Source of the DNA: JACKAQ01 sp020634975 [NCBI: Calditrichia bacterium]
GTDB taxonomy: Bacteria > Calditrichota > Calditrichia > RBG-13-44-9
Length of the DNA stretch: 64,000 nt
Assembly: GCA_020634975.1 (NCBI GenBank)
Contig: JACKAQ010000001.1
Location: 186,001 to 250,000, forward strand
Direction: 5' to 3'
The position numbers and the translations under genes are program-made. This document shows positions 26,718 to 36,008 of the stretch, piece by piece. The notes below the pieces were generated by a model. That model was given only the letters and a program-made list of their open reading frames with translations, was not told where the DNA came from and did not search any database. Numbering within the stretch: position 1 is the first letter of the stretch; each line of letters starts with the position of its first letter.

Positions 26718-27983
26718 ATGAACCGATCGACCCAAAGATATGATGTTGTGATCATCGGCGGCGGACCAACCGGCGCGACCGCAGCGGCCATTTTAGCGAT
26801 GAACGGACGCCGTGTCGCCGTTATCGAAAAAGAGCATTTTCCACGCTATCACGTTGGCGAATCGCTGGTGCCGTATTGTTATTTTACGCTCAATCGCATC
26901 GGGATGGTTGAAAAACTCCGCAAAACCCATTTCACCAAAAAATACAGCGTGCAATTTGCCAGCACGCGCGGCAATATTTCGCAGCCATTTTATTTTGGCG
27001 AACACCTCGATCACGCCGCCGCGCAAACCTGGCAGGTTCGCCGCAGCGAATTCGACAAAATGTTGCTCGATAACGCCCGCGAAAAAGGCGCTGATGTGTT
27101 CGAAGGCTGGCGCGTTCGCGAAGCGCTGGAAAACGATGGCGCGATAACCGGCATTATTGCGCAAGATGAAAACGACGATCGCAACGAATTTATCGCACCG
27201 GTAACCATCGACGCCAGCGGCAGAAACAGCTTTTTCGTAAACAGAAACGGCTGGCGGGTGATGGATGATCAACTCAAAAAAGTATCGATCTGGACGTATT
27301 ACAAAGGTGCCAAACGCGATGCGGGCATCGACGAAGGCGCAACCACCGTTGCCTACATTCCCGAAAAAGGCTGGTTTTGGTACATCCCGCTGGCGGATGA
27401 TGTGGTGAGCGTTGGCGTTGTGGCGGAAAAATCGTATCTTTACCGCGAAACCCGCGATCCGCAGGAAATTTTTCAGCGCGAAATCCAAAACAATCGCTGG
27501 ATTGCCGACCACCTCGCACCTGGCACACAATTCGGGGAATTTTGGGTGACCGGCGATTATTCCTATCGATCCAGATATTGCGCTGCCGATGGCGTTGTGC
27601 TGGCCGGCGATGCCTTCGCATTTCTCGATCCGGTATTTTCAACCGGTGTGCTGCTCGCGCTGGTTGGCGGGGAGTTGGCTGCAGATGCAGTGGAGATCGC
27701 TTTGCAGCAGAATAATTTCCGCGCATCGCAATTTTCGGAGTACAGCGATGTGGTCAGATACAATCTGGAAGCGATGCGAAAACTGGTCTATGCCTTTTAT
27801 AATGATGCATTTAACTTCCGTTCATTTTTTGAAAAATATCCGCAATTGCGCTCGGATGTGACCGATATTTTGATCGGAAAAACCGACCGCAGTTACGACG
27901 AATTGTTTAACGCCATGCGCGAATTTGCCGAATTACCGGCTGATTTACCGCACGGTAAACCATTGATCGCAGAAACAGTTTGA
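26718..27983 (+). CDS. FAD-dependent oxidoreductase, tryptophan-halogenase-like family
   Basis: A 421-residue flavoprotein. The N-terminal dinucleotide-binding motif is DVVIIGGGPTGATAAA. It is followed by VIEKEHFPRYHVGESLVP, the HVGES signature of the halogenase/geranylgeranyl-reductase-type group, and by the second FAD motif VVLAGDAFAFLDPVFSTGV. The halogenase WxWxIP motif is seen only as GWFWYIPLADD, so hydroxylation is as likely as halogenation. The start at 26718 follows AGGA by eight bases, and earlier in-frame starts lack a site. The thioesterase gene begins seven bases after its stop codon, with its ribosome site in the stop region, so the two are tightly coupled. Its substrate is unknown; an aromatic thioester is plausible from the neighbours. 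Confidence 0.82.
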   Translation: MNRSTQRYDVVIIGGGPTGATAAAILAMNGRRVAVIEKEHFPRYHVGESLVPYCYFTLNRIGMVEKLRKTHFTKKYSVQFASTRGNISQPFYFGEHLDHAAAQTWQVRRSEFDKMLLDNAREKGADVFEGWRVREALENDGAITGIIAQDENDDRNEFIAPVTIDASGRNSFFVNRNGWRVMDDQLKKVSIWTYYKGAKRDAGIDEGATTVAYIPEKGWFWYIPLADDVVSVGVVAEKSYLYRETRDPQEIFQREIQNNRWIADHLAPGTQFGEFWVTGDYSYRSRYCAADGVVLAGDAFAFLDPVFSTGVLLALVGGELAADAVEIALQQNNFRASQFSEYSDVVRYNLEAMRKLVYAFYNDAFNFRSFFEKYPQLRSDVTDILIGKTDRSYDELFNAMREFAELPADLPHGKPLIAETV

Positions 27984-27989
27984 GGCATT

Positions 27990-28436
27990 TTGGAACCGAA
28001 TTTTATTTATCGCAAACGGGTAGAATTTTCTGAAACAGATGCGGCCGGCATCGTTCATTTTGCCAATTATTTTCGCTATATGGAAATGGCTGAACACGCG
28101 TTTTTCCGGTCGCTGGGTGTTTCCATTCACCCAAGAAACAGCGAATATGGGTTTCCGCGTGTATATGTGGATTGCAATTTCCGGGCACCGCTGCATTTTG
28201 AGGATGAATTGGAAGTGCATGTCTATGTCACGGAAAAACGAGAGAAGAAGCTGACGTACCGTTTCGAAATCTTTAAAATGAGTGCTCAGGGGCAATCTGC
28301 AGATCAGCCACTGGAAGCCGTTGCCACAGGTGCTTTTGCGGTTGTGTGCGTTCATTGGGATCCGCAAACAAAATCGATGAAAGCCCGCCCGATTCCGGCA
28401 GAAATCGCCGAAAAAATCACTGTAATCTCAAAATAA
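27990..28436 (+). CDS. Acyl-CoA thioesterase, 4-hydroxybenzoyl-CoA/YbgC hotdog type
   Basis: A 148-residue hotdog-fold thioesterase. The signature VEFSETDAAGIVHFANYFRYME contains the catalytic Asp of the 4HBT family (ETDAAGIVHFANY), followed by VDCNFRAPLHFEDELEV. The family hydrolyses acyl- or aroyl-CoA or ACP thioesters. The start is TTG at 27990. GAGG at the preceding gene's stop codon is placed correctly for it, and no ATG is available without losing the first strand. It is the last gene of the chorismate-lyase-like / flavoprotein / thioesterase group. The true acyl substrate is unknown. Confidence 0.87.
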   Translation: MEPNFIYRKRVEFSETDAAGIVHFANYFRYMEMAEHAFFRSLGVSIHPRNSEYGFPRVYVDCNFRAPLHFEDELEVHVYVTEKREKKLTYRFEIFKMSAQGQSADQPLEAVATGAFAVVCVHWDPQTKSMKARPIPAEIAEKITVISK

Positions 28437-28776
28437 TACAACTTTTTTTTCACTCCTTTCCAACAATCCCCCAACCGCAACTAACACTTTTACAATTACT
28501 TGAGCATTGAAAAATGTTATGCGTTCTGGCGCTTGCCGGAACGATGAAAAAATTATCTTGATAAGATTTTTTGCAAAGTTTAACTTATCGCGGCTGTATT
28601 GAGCATCGGAATCTTTTATTAACGACATTTCGATGAAAAAGTTTAATAAATCTGAAGGAGGATTATTATCGAATCTTAATACTGCTCGCCTATCTTTGCA
28701 TTCTATTTTTTACAATCAGGAAATTCTTTATGTACGCTTAGCTTAGTTATAATTAATTCCAATTATGGAGGAGTAA
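28437..28776. other. 340-bp intergenic region before the TonB-type receptor
   Basis: AT-rich, with a 9-bp hairpin CGTTCTGGC/GCCGGAACG at 28522-28543 (one wobble pair, no T run) and presumably the receptor promoter near the end. A strong GGAGG near 28667 is not followed by a start codon. No gene is supported. Confidence 0.55.
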
Positions 28777-31700
28777 ATGAAAAAATTTTTAACCGTAATT
28801 TTTGTTTCCTTGTTTACCGCCGTTCTCTTCGGACAGGGTAATACCACTGCCACGATGACCGGTGTTGTAAACGGAGACAATGGCGAACCGCTTGTTGGCG
28901 CAAACGTTGTAGCGGTTCACAATCCATCGGGAACGAGATATGGCGCCAGCACCCGTATTGACGGGCGTTTCACTATCCCCGGTATGCGGGTTGGTGGTCC
29001 ATACACAGTCACCGCATCATATGTTGGATTCAATGATCAGGTTGAAGAGAATGTTTATCTTAAACTTGGTGTGACATCGCATTTTGAATTTAGCATGAAA
29101 GAAGCTGCAATTGAGATCGCTGGCGTTACAGTTGTCTCAAAACCGGGCTCCGTCGGCGAGAATTCTGGAACAAGTACCCAAATTTCGACCGAAAACCTTG
29201 AAGAACTTCCGTCGCTCGATCGTAATTTAAACGATTACGTACGGCTCACCCCTCAGTCCAGCCAATATGGCGAAGGTATAACATTTGCCGGTATCAACAA
29301 CAGATACAACGCAATTTATATCGACGGGGCTGTAAATAATGACGTTTTTGGTTTGGCCGGATCCGGTACAAACGGTGGTCAAACAGGTATTTCGCCTTTT
29401 AGCGTTGACATTATCGATCAGTTGCAAGTCGTGCTTTCTCCGTACGACGTTACACTGGGCGGATTTGCGGGTGCCGGTATTAACGCTGTAACCAAATCTG
29501 GTACAAACACCATTAAAGGTACTGCATATACCTATCTGCAAAATCAAAGCCTGGTTGCAAAAACAAACGGCACACTTGCCGATCGCCTGGGCATCGAACG
29601 CGAAAAAGTAGATGATTTTTCCAAACGCGTTTACGGTTTCTCCCTCGGCGGACCGATCATGAAAGACAAACTCTTTTTCTTCGGTAACGTCGAAATTCAA
29701 AAAGACGAAACACCGCTGCCATTTGAAACAGAAACTTACACATCCGTTGCCGGCAGATATTCCGTATCCGATTTGAATAGATTGCGTAACCATCTTATCA
29801 ACACTTATGGCTACGACCCCGGAACATTCGGTAATGTTTCAGATGATCTTGATGGCTTAAAGATTTTTGGTAAACTGAACTATAACATCAGCAGAAACCA
29901 TTACTTAACCTTGCGCCACCAATATACAAAAGCTGAACAATTTGACCGGACTGCGGGTAGCAGCAGCACCATTAACTTTTCTAATAATGGCATTTATTTC
30001 CCGAGCATCACCAACTCAACCGCACTGGAACTGAACTCTCATTTTGGGTCCAAATATTCTAACAACGCGATTTTGAGCTTTGTGGCTGTTCGTGACGACA
30101 GAGATCCGCTCGCCGGCGATTTTCCGTATGTATTTATTGAAGACGTAAGCAGCGGTCTGATTCGTTTTGGATCTGAAGAATTTTCTACCGCAAACCAATT
30201 GAATCAGAACATTTTTGCGTTTACCAACAACTTTAATTGGTATCGCGGCAAACACACCCTCACTTTTGGAACACACAACGAATTTTATGACATTTATAAT
30301 GTGTTCATCGGCCAGAACTATGGTACATACCGTTTTGCCAGCATTGATGATTTTATCAATGGCGCTCCGGCAGAAGAATATGACCGCGCATATTCGTTGG
30401 TAGATAACCTTACTGGCGACGGCACCGCAGCAGCAGCAGACTTTAAAGCAATGCAGTTGGGCTTTTATGCACAAGACGAATGGACGATGAGCCCCAAACT
30501 GAGATTAACGGGTGGTCTGCGGGTCGATATTCCGGTTATCACTTCCGATCCGGTTGAAGATACCTATCTGAATAACACTGCGCTGCCGCTGATGGCTGCT
30601 AAATACCCGATTGCGAAAGACGCAGTTGCCGGAAAAGCACCGGATGGCCAAATTATGCTTTCTCCCCGTTTGGGCTTTAACTATGATGTAAACGGTGATA
30701 ATCGCACTATCGTTCGCGGTGGCGCTGGTTTGTTCACCAGCCGTATCCCCTTTGTTTGGCCGGGCGCAATGTTCAACAACAACGGACTTACTCAGGGACG
30801 TGTCAGTGAAGGCGATATTGCCGGTGACGTCGATTTTATCCCGAATATTCAAAATCAATACACCAACCCGAACTTTAGCGTGCCTTCCGGTCAAATTGAC
30901 CTTTTCACCAAAGATTTCAAATTCCCCCAAATTTTCCGCTCGAATTTGGGTGTTGATTTCCAAATGCCTTTTGGTATTTATTCAACCGTGGAAGCACTTT
31001 ACACCAAAACGGTTAATAATATCAATTACACCAATATCAACTCCGACCCGACCGTTGATTACACATGGACAGGTTCCCCGGATAACAGAGAAGTATTCAC
31101 AAGAAGCAGCATTGATCCGACCTACAGCGCTGTTTATCTGGCATCCAATACGTCCAAAGGATATGGTTATAACCTGACCGTTTCATTAGCTAAAAACTTC
31201 GATTTCGGCTTGAACAGCACATTGGCATACTCCTATGGCGATGCAAAAGCGTTGAGTGAAGGAACATCCTCACAAAACTCTTCCCAATGGAGAGGTCAAG
31301 TGAACATCAACGGCAGAAACGACCCGTCCTATGGCCGGACAGACTTTGCAGTCGGTCACAGATTCCTTTCATCACTGAGCTACAAACATAACTGGACCTC
31401 AGACAAGAACATGGCTACAACTGTTTCGCTGTTCTTTAACGGCCAGTCAGGCTCTCCGTTCTCTTATGTAATCGGCGGTAGTAATGCACGTAACCTCAAT
31501 AACGAAACTGGCAGCACCAGCAGAAACCGCAGCTTGATTTACATTCCCGAATCAGCATCAGACATCAATCTGGTTGATTATGTAAGTGGCAGCGAAACCA
31601 TTACGGCTGCACAGCAGTGGGAACAACTGAACGCATTCATCGAAGAAGATGCTTACCTGAAAAACAACCGTGGAAGTTATGCTGAAAAGAATGGTGCATG

Positions 31701-32019
31701 GGCTCCGTTTAGCGCAACTTTCGATCTCGGTATTCGTCAGGATGTTGGTATCAATGCCGGTGGACAAGTTCATCGTATTCAGTTCCTGGTTGATATTTTT
31801 AATATTGCCAACCTCCTCAACAGCAAATGGGGAACTGTTTACACCGTACCTGGCGATTTCAACAACTACTTCCTGTATCAATTTGAAGGGTATGAAGCAG
31901 ATGGTACAACCCCCAGATTCACATACCGGAAAGATAATGTTGGAAAAGATGATTATGATATCGCCGGTTTGGCTTCTCGCTGGCGGATGTCATTCGGTAT
32001 GCGTTACTTTTTCAACTAA
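28777..32019 (+). CDS. TonB-dependent receptor, Oar-like, with carboxypeptidase-regulatory domain
   Basis: Outer-membrane transporter or adhesin-type protein of 1080 residues. It has a signal peptide (KKFLTVIFVSLFTAVLFG) and a carboxypeptidase-regulatory-like domain (about 27-112, GVVNGDNGEPLVGANVVAV). A plug domain follows (about 120-240: IDGAVNNDVFGLAGSG, VVLSPYDVTLGGFAGAGINAV), and the rest is a large beta-barrel that ends in MSFGMRYFFN. The plug motif with AGAGINAVTKSGTN is the hallmark of OmpA/Oar-type receptors. No TonB box is obvious. The ATG at 28777 follows GGAGGAG. A strong terminator lies 20 bases after the stop, so it is monocistronic. The ligand is unknown. Confidence 0.9.
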   Translation: MKKFLTVIFVSLFTAVLFGQGNTTATMTGVVNGDNGEPLVGANVVAVHNPSGTRYGASTRIDGRFTIPGMRVGGPYTVTASYVGFNDQVEENVYLKLGVTSHFEFSMKEAAIEIAGVTVVSKPGSVGENSGTSTQISTENLEELPSLDRNLNDYVRLTPQSSQYGEGITFAGINNRYNAIYIDGAVNNDVFGLAGSGTNGGQTGISPFSVDIIDQLQVVLSPYDVTLGGFAGAGINAVTKSGTNTIKGTAYTYLQNQSLVAKTNGTLADRLGIEREKVDDFSKRVYGFSLGGPIMKDKLFFFGNVEIQKDETPLPFETETYTSVAGRYSVSDLNRLRNHLINTYGYDPGTFGNVSDDLDGLKIFGKLNYNISRNHYLTLRHQYTKAEQFDRTAGSSSTINFSNNGIYFPSITNSTALELNSHFGSKYSNNAILSFVAVRDDRDPLAGDFPYVFIEDVSSGLIRFGSEEFSTANQLNQNIFAFTNNFNWYRGKHTLTFGTHNEFYDIYNVFIGQNYGTYRFASIDDFINGAPAEEYDRAYSLVDNLTGDGTAAAADFKAMQLGFYAQDEWTMSPKLRLTGGLRVDIPVITSDPVEDTYLNNTALPLMAAKYPIAKDAVAGKAPDGQIMLSPRLGFNYDVNGDNRTIVRGGAGLFTSRIPFVWPGAMFNNNGLTQGRVSEGDIAGDVDFIPNIQNQYTNPNFSVPSGQIDLFTKDFKFPQIFRSNLGVDFQMPFGIYSTVEALYTKTVNNINYTNINSDPTVDYTWTGSPDNREVFTRSSIDPTYSAVYLASNTSKGYGYNLTVSLAKNFDFGLNSTLAYSYGDAKALSEGTSSQNSSQWRGQVNINGRNDPSYGRTDFAVGHRFLSSLSYKHNWTSDKNMATTVSLFFNGQSGSPFSYVIGGSNARNLNNETGSTSRNRSLIYIPESASDINLVDYVSGSETITAAQQWEQLNAFIEEDAYLKNNRGSYAEKNGAWAPFSATFDLGIRQDVGINAGGQVHRIQFLVDIFNIANLLNSKWGTVYTVPGDFNNYFLYQFEGYEADGTTPRFTYRKDNVGKDDYDIAGLASRWRMSFGMRYFFN

Positions 32020-32040
32020 AATATTAGCACAGAGTAACAA

Positions 32041-32069
32041 AAAAGGCTCCTTTACGGAGCCTTTTTTTT
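32041..32069 (+). terminator. Rho-independent terminator after the TonB-type receptor
   Basis: AAAAGGCTCC and GGAGCCTTTT (32041-32050 with 32056-32065) form a 10-bp stem with a 5-base loop, followed by further T. Confidence 0.95.
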
Positions 32070-32093
32070 ACCATTCATTAAAGGAAAATCCAA

Positions 32094-33323
32094 TTGAAAA
32101 GAAGATTCCTAAACCTGATTTTTTCAGTGCTGCTCATTTTGCCCGTTACTCTACTGGGCGGTGGGAAGCAGCCGTATCTCATCTTGATTTCATTTGATGG
32201 ATTCCGGTGGGATTATCCGCAGCGGGGATTAACGCCAAATCTGGAACGCGTTGAAAAACAAGGTGTTAAAGCACTTTCTCTGGAACCTGTCTTTCCTTCC
32301 AAAACCTTCCCGAACCACATTTCAACGGTAACGGGTTTGTATCCGCAAAACCACGGCATCATCATGAACAGCATTTTCGATCCATATTCCGGGGAACGAT
32401 ACAGCCTGGGCAATCGCGATGCCGTTCAGGATGACAAATGGTATCTCGGCGAATTTTTTTGGGAAACAGCCGAACGGCAGGGCATTATTACCGCCAGCTA
32501 TTTTTGGCCGGGATCGGAAATTTTACTCGATCATCGCCACCCCACTTATCGGGAAATGTACGAACACAACCGCCCGTACGATGCTCGGGTTCAGGGTGTT
32601 CTGGACTGGCTGCAATTACCGGAAGCTGAGCGTCCCCATTTTATCACGCTGTATTTTCACGAAACCGACAGCAAAGGGCATGATTTCGGTCCGGATTCGC
32701 CGGAAGTAAACGCCGCCATAAAACAACTGGATGCGTTGCTCGGGCTGCTGCTCGATGGATTGCAAAAAAATAATATGCTGGATAAAACCAACATTATGAT
32801 CACTTCCGATCACGGAATGACCAATGTCGATATCGAGCGAATCATCGATGTGCAACAACTGCTGGATGGTTTCGATTGCCAATATCACGAAATTGGCCCG
32901 GTTATGATGGTTCAACCCAAACCGGGCGAACTGGATTCCGTTTACCAAAAATTGCAGCAAACCGCCAAAAATTTTGCAGTTTACAAACGTGAGGATGTGC
33001 CGGAATATTTCCATTTTTCCAAACACCCGTTTATTTCGGATATTGTTTTGATAGCGGAAATGGGTTGGAGCCTGCACACAACCGGCTCCGCAGATCGTTA
33101 CCGGCAACGCCACAAAACCGGCGGCAACCACGGATACGATAACCACCACATGGACATGCACGGTATTTTTTACGCAATGGGACCGAATTTCAAAAGCGGG
33201 TATCCAACCGGAACCGTGCGCAATATTGATGTTTATCCGTTGCTCTGCGAAATTTTCGGCATCATGCCGCGCCAAAACCTTGACGGCGATTTGTCGCGAA
33301 TTGCGTTTGTGTTGAAAAAATAG
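32094..33323 (+). CDS. Ectonucleotide pyrophosphatase/phosphodiesterase (NPP) family
   Basis: Zinc phosphodiesterase of the alkaline-phosphatase superfamily. The 409-residue protein has a signal peptide (FLNLIFSVLLILPVTLLGG). Asp35 (LISFDGFRWD) and nucleophile Thr71 (PSKTFPNH) are present, followed by FHETDSKGHDFGPDS, TSDHGM and GNHGYDNHHMDMHG, which give the remaining metal-binding Asp and His. These proteins hydrolyse nucleotides or phosphodiesters outside the cytoplasm. The start is TTG at 32094, eight bases after AAGGA. An ATG start would lose the signal peptide. A palindromic element and a terminator follow. Confidence 0.92.
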   Translation: MKRRFLNLIFSVLLILPVTLLGGGKQPYLILISFDGFRWDYPQRGLTPNLERVEKQGVKALSLEPVFPSKTFPNHISTVTGLYPQNHGIIMNSIFDPYSGERYSLGNRDAVQDDKWYLGEFFWETAERQGIITASYFWPGSEILLDHRHPTYREMYEHNRPYDARVQGVLDWLQLPEAERPHFITLYFHETDSKGHDFGPDSPEVNAAIKQLDALLGLLLDGLQKNNMLDKTNIMITSDHGMTNVDIERIIDVQQLLDGFDCQYHEIGPVMMVQPKPGELDSVYQKLQQTAKNFAVYKREDVPEYFHFSKHPFISDIVLIAEMGWSLHTTGSADRYRQRHKTGGNHGYDNHHMDMHGIFYAMGPNFKSGYPTGTVRNIDVYPLLCEIFGIMPRQNLDGDLSRIAFVLKK

Positions 33324-33352
33324 GCCTGCCAATTTGATGTAAGCAACAGGTC

Positions 33353-33372
33353 ATTCCTGCGAAGGCAGGAAT
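33353..33372. repeat. REP-like palindrome
   Basis: ATTCCTGC and GCAGGAAT (33353-33360 with 33365-33372) pair around GAAG. It lies between the NPP gene and the convergent terminator. The same palindrome is a common dispersed intergenic element in many bacteria. Only one copy was noticed here. Confidence 0.45.
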
Positions 33373-33425
33373 CTCCCGGCTTTCAACAACTATTTTAAAT
33401 TATATTTTGGGCGAGAAAAAAATAG

Positions 33426-33452
33426 AACGGGGCAACTTTTGCCCCGTTTTTT
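33426..33452. terminator. Bidirectional terminator between NPP and yceH-like genes
   Basis: AACGGGGCAA and TTGCCCCGTT (33426-33435 with 33439-33448) form a 10-bp stem with a 3-base loop. T runs follow on both strands, which suits the converging genes. Confidence 0.93.
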
Positions 33453-34116
33453 ATTCAAATTGTTCTTTAAATGTTGCGAATTGCTCTTTTAGCGATTCCA
33501 GCTCTGCGGTTAAGGATTCCACTTTTTCTTCCAGCAATGTTAACCGGGAAGCGCCAGCGGCGGCGGCTTGTGGCATAATCATCGTGGTTTCTTCCTGCAA
33601 TTTTTCGATATCCGGCTGCCCGGACATTAAATGGATAAAGCGCGGCTCTTTTTGTCCTGGCCACACCGGCAATTGCATCACTTGCGGGAATGGCTTGCGG
33701 GTATCTGCGGATAAATCTTTCAGCACTTCTTCCACTTCCGTTAACGTTGAAAAATCAGCCATTCGTTCCGTCCGGCTGCGAATTTCGCCGATGGTTTGCG
33801 GACCGCGCAGCATCAAAACGCTGAGCACAGCCATTTCCCGTTGATTCAGAAAAAATACTTCGCGCATGCGATGTTCGTATTTTCGAACCCGGCTGCCACT
33901 GCCGGATACAACCACCAACATTTGCTTTTTGCGAAGCTGCTGAAGGGTATCCTGCACCAGATCTTCATCATATTCCACGACCGGTGAACGGTTGGATTTC
34001 TGGTTGCTGGCTGTCCGGATTGCATTGGGCGTAAGTGGATAATATTCAGGGGTGGTCAGTTGCTTTTCCATCAAAACACCCAAAACGCGTACTTCTTCTG
34101 CGGAAAACTCCGACAT
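33451..34116 (-). CDS. YceH-like protein (UPF0502/DUF480)
   Basis: A 221-residue protein of the UPF0502 family, whose role is unknown. The family has tandem winged-helix folds. The N-terminus VRVLGVLMEKQLTTPEYYPLT and the LMLRGPQTIGEIRSRTERMADF stretch are diagnostic. The C-terminal 50 residues form a Leu/Glu coiled coil (LLEEKVESLTAELESLKEQF). GGGAGG precedes the ATG at 34116. It lies 35 bp downstream of the glutamine amidotransferase gene on the same strand, so the two may be co-transcribed. Confidence 0.9.
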   Translation of the reverse strand: MSEFSAEEVRVLGVLMEKQLTTPEYYPLTPNAIRTASNQKSNRSPVVEYDEDLVQDTLQQLRKKQMLVVVSGSGSRVRKYEHRMREVFFLNQREMAVLSVLMLRGPQTIGEIRSRTERMADFSTLTEVEEVLKDLSADTRKPFPQVMQLPVWPGQKEPRFIHLMSGQPDIEKLQEETTMIMPQAAAAGASRLTLLEEKVESLTAELESLKEQFATFKEQFE

Positions 34117-34151
34117 ATATTTCCTCCCCTATACTATTGTTTTTGATACAG

Positions 34152-35048
34152 TTACTGATTCGCAGCAGCTTTGTGATCCAATATCCCGAGCGGTTCCAGC
34201 GTTGTTTCTGAAAGATATTCGTCGGGCGTCAACTGAATCATGGCATGCCGCAGAAAGCGCGGTAAAATTCTTTCCCGGGTCAGCAAAATGTTCTCCGGAT
34301 CTTCGAGATGCGCAATCATATCGTAATATTTTTCTTCACCATGTTCCGTTACAACCTGGTGCTTTCGTTCCGGCTGGCGGAAGTGATACAACATGCTCAT
34401 CGGGTCGGCTTCCGGATGAAACTGGGTGCCGATCATTTCGTTGGAAATCCGAACGCCCATCAGTGCGCGTTCGAGCTTCGGGTTTACCCGTTGTAACTCA
34501 CGGGCGAGAATATTGCCGCCCAGTTGCGCCAGTTGTTTTTCATTGGGCGAGATCACTTCAAACTGGCGGAAATCCGCCACATAAAATTGGCGCGGCAGCA
34601 AATTGAACAGCGAATCGTTATCGGCAGATGCCGTTTTGACCACCGGAATAATCCCAAAGGATCGCTTATCCCGTTCCTGCACAACGGCAAATTTGAAAAA
34701 TCTGGCCATCATTTGAAATGAATGACAAATGAAAAACACGAATTTTTTAGATTCGGGATTGCCTTCGTTGTGGTTCCAGATGGCATCGATCAGCCGGAAA
34801 TAGCGGTTTTCCCATTCCATTCCCACACCATCGTACGGGCTGCCCGGTCCGCCGGTGGAAATGTAAATATCATAATCCAGCCCCGGCGTTTCGGTTTTGT
34901 ATCGCGTGTCGTAAATATCGAGCATCACACCGCGATTGGCGACCGAACCACTGGCATTCCCCACAATTTCTTTAATACAGCGCATTCCCTGATTTGGCTC
35001 ATTGTTATACAAATCCAGAACAGCAATTTTTACAGGAGGCAAACGCAT
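34152..35048 (-). CDS. Class I glutamine amidotransferase-like protein
   Basis: A 298-residue GATase1-fold protein. The nucleophile elbow is FFICHSFQMM, and the partner His-Glu of the triad is in GTQFHPEADP, as in GMP-synthetase-type amidotransferases. The early STGGPGSPYDGVG also fits. No synthetase domain is fused, so the acceptor is unknown. The ATG at 35048 lies six bases after GGAG; a GTG two codons earlier overlaps that site. Related amidotransferases occur near GCS2-type ligases in other bacteria (from memory). The GCS2-CBS gene here lies about 5 kb away, so a functional link is only a suggestion. Confidence 0.85.
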   Translation of the reverse strand: MRLPPVKIAVLDLYNNEPNQGMRCIKEIVGNASGSVANRGVMLDIYDTRYKTETPGLDYDIYISTGGPGSPYDGVGMEWENRYFRLIDAIWNHNEGNPESKKFVFFICHSFQMMARFFKFAVVQERDKRSFGIIPVVKTASADNDSLFNLLPRQFYVADFRQFEVISPNEKQLAQLGGNILARELQRVNPKLERALMGVRISNEMIGTQFHPEADPMSMLYHFRQPERKHQVVTEHGEEKYYDMIAHLEDPENILLTRERILPRFLRHAMIQLTPDEYLSETTLEPLGILDHKAAANQ

Positions 35049-35359
35049 AAACACTCCAAATTATATTGATAAAACTAACATCCGGCGCAAATGTTCAAAT
35101 TGTTTTCCAAACGCCTTTACAAACTATCTCTTTATTATGATAATCGGCAAAGCTAAAAAATCTTTGTCTTTTTTTTATTTTTTCAATGCTCAATATATCA
35201 TAATCAGCCCATATTGCAAAATGGAAATCTTGTGGTATCGACAGTTAGTGCAGTTTATCAACCGGTGAGGAAAGCGCCACGGAATCGGTTCGCACCGAGA
35301 AAATTCTTGAACGAGAAGCGAAAGATTGCTATTTTATTAAAAAATAGAAGGGATAAAAC
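35049..35359. other. 311-bp divergent intergenic region
   Basis: AT-rich spacer between the divergent amidotransferase and antitoxin-like genes. Promoters for both should lie here. No gene, strong hairpin or operator was identified. Confidence 0.5.
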
Positions 35360-35581
35360 TTGACACGATTTGCGACATTTGATGCCGAAATTCAGGAAGG
35401 TCGTACATTAAAATTACCAACCGATGTGTGTGACAAATTGCGGCTGGACGCCGGCGACAGAGTGGAAATTTCCATAAAAAAAATTAAATCCGGACGGCTG
35501 GATCTGATTCTCGCGGAAAATCCACTGGTTCAAATCCTGAATTTACGGCGGCCAACAGAACCGGAAACGAATAATCAATGA
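35360..35581 (+). CDS. AbrB/MazE-type antitoxin-like DNA-binding protein
   Basis: A 73-residue protein with the swapped-hairpin AbrB/MazE pattern: an N-terminal strand (FDAEIQEGRTLKLPTDV), then a short helix and strand (LDAGDRVEISIKKIKSG). Antitoxins of this type bind their own promoter and, through the C-terminal tail, the toxin. The start is TTG at 35360 after GAAGGGA. The gene overlaps the PIN-like gene by four bases (ATGA type), which is the normal toxin-antitoxin arrangement and implies coupling. Confidence 0.75.
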   Translation: MTRFATFDAEIQEGRTLKLPTDVCDKLRLDAGDRVEISIKKIKSGRLDLILAENPLVQILNLRRPTEPETNNQ

Positions 35582-36003
35582 AAACTTTTGTCGATCAGTC
35601 AGCATGGATTGCGTTGGTCAATCCCCAAACGCCAGTCGAAATTCGCGTTGCCAAAGAATTTGAACGCGCACTATCCGAAGGCGATCGATTGTTTACGCAC
35701 AACATTGCCATTGGCAATGCCATGAGCGAAATCAAAAAGCAAAACGGAGCTATCGTATCCAACAAATTTTACGAAATAGTTGATGCTGCATACAGCGGTG
35801 CCCACCTGAGCATGCTCTGGATTGGTCGCCGCACTCAAAAAGAAGCAGTTTGGTTGATGAAAAAACACAGTTCACTGGACCTCGATCTTTACGATTATGC
35901 ATGCTTTATCCTCATGCGAAGAAGACGATTGCGCACGATTCTAACCACGAAACCCGATTACAAACAGCTACAGCTCAGCGTGATTCCGGAACCGAAAGAG
36001 TGA
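35578..36003 (+). CDS. PIN-domain-like protein with incomplete acidic site
   Basis: A 141-residue protein resembling VapC-type PIN ribonucleases. The N-terminal FVDQSAWIALVN carries Asp6, and the C-terminal part LYDYACFILMRRRRLRTIL carries Asp106. The usual Glu after the second strand aligns with Asn47 (NIAIGNAMSEI). The fourth acidic position aligns with Lys125, with Asp127 two residues on. Nuclease activity is therefore doubtful, and it may be an inactive or altered toxin. It overlaps the antitoxin-like gene by four bases and ends five bases before the yqeC-like gene, so all four genes 35360-37582 probably form one transcript. Confidence 0.68.
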   Translation: MKTFVDQSAWIALVNPQTPVEIRVAKEFERALSEGDRLFTHNIAIGNAMSEIKKQNGAIVSNKFYEIVDAAYSGAHLSMLWIGRRTQKEAVWLMKKHSSLDLDLYDYACFILMRRRRLRTILTTKPDYKQLQLSVIPEPKE

Positions 36004-36008
36004 ATTAA

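Noticed and set aside
28522-28543. Terminator after the thioesterase gene
   Set aside because: The stem is good but no T run follows on either strand.
28633-28746. 37-codon ORF before the TonB-type receptor, containing GGAGG
   Set aside because: No ribosome site for its own start and no recognisable product. The GGAGG inside it is not followed by a start codon.
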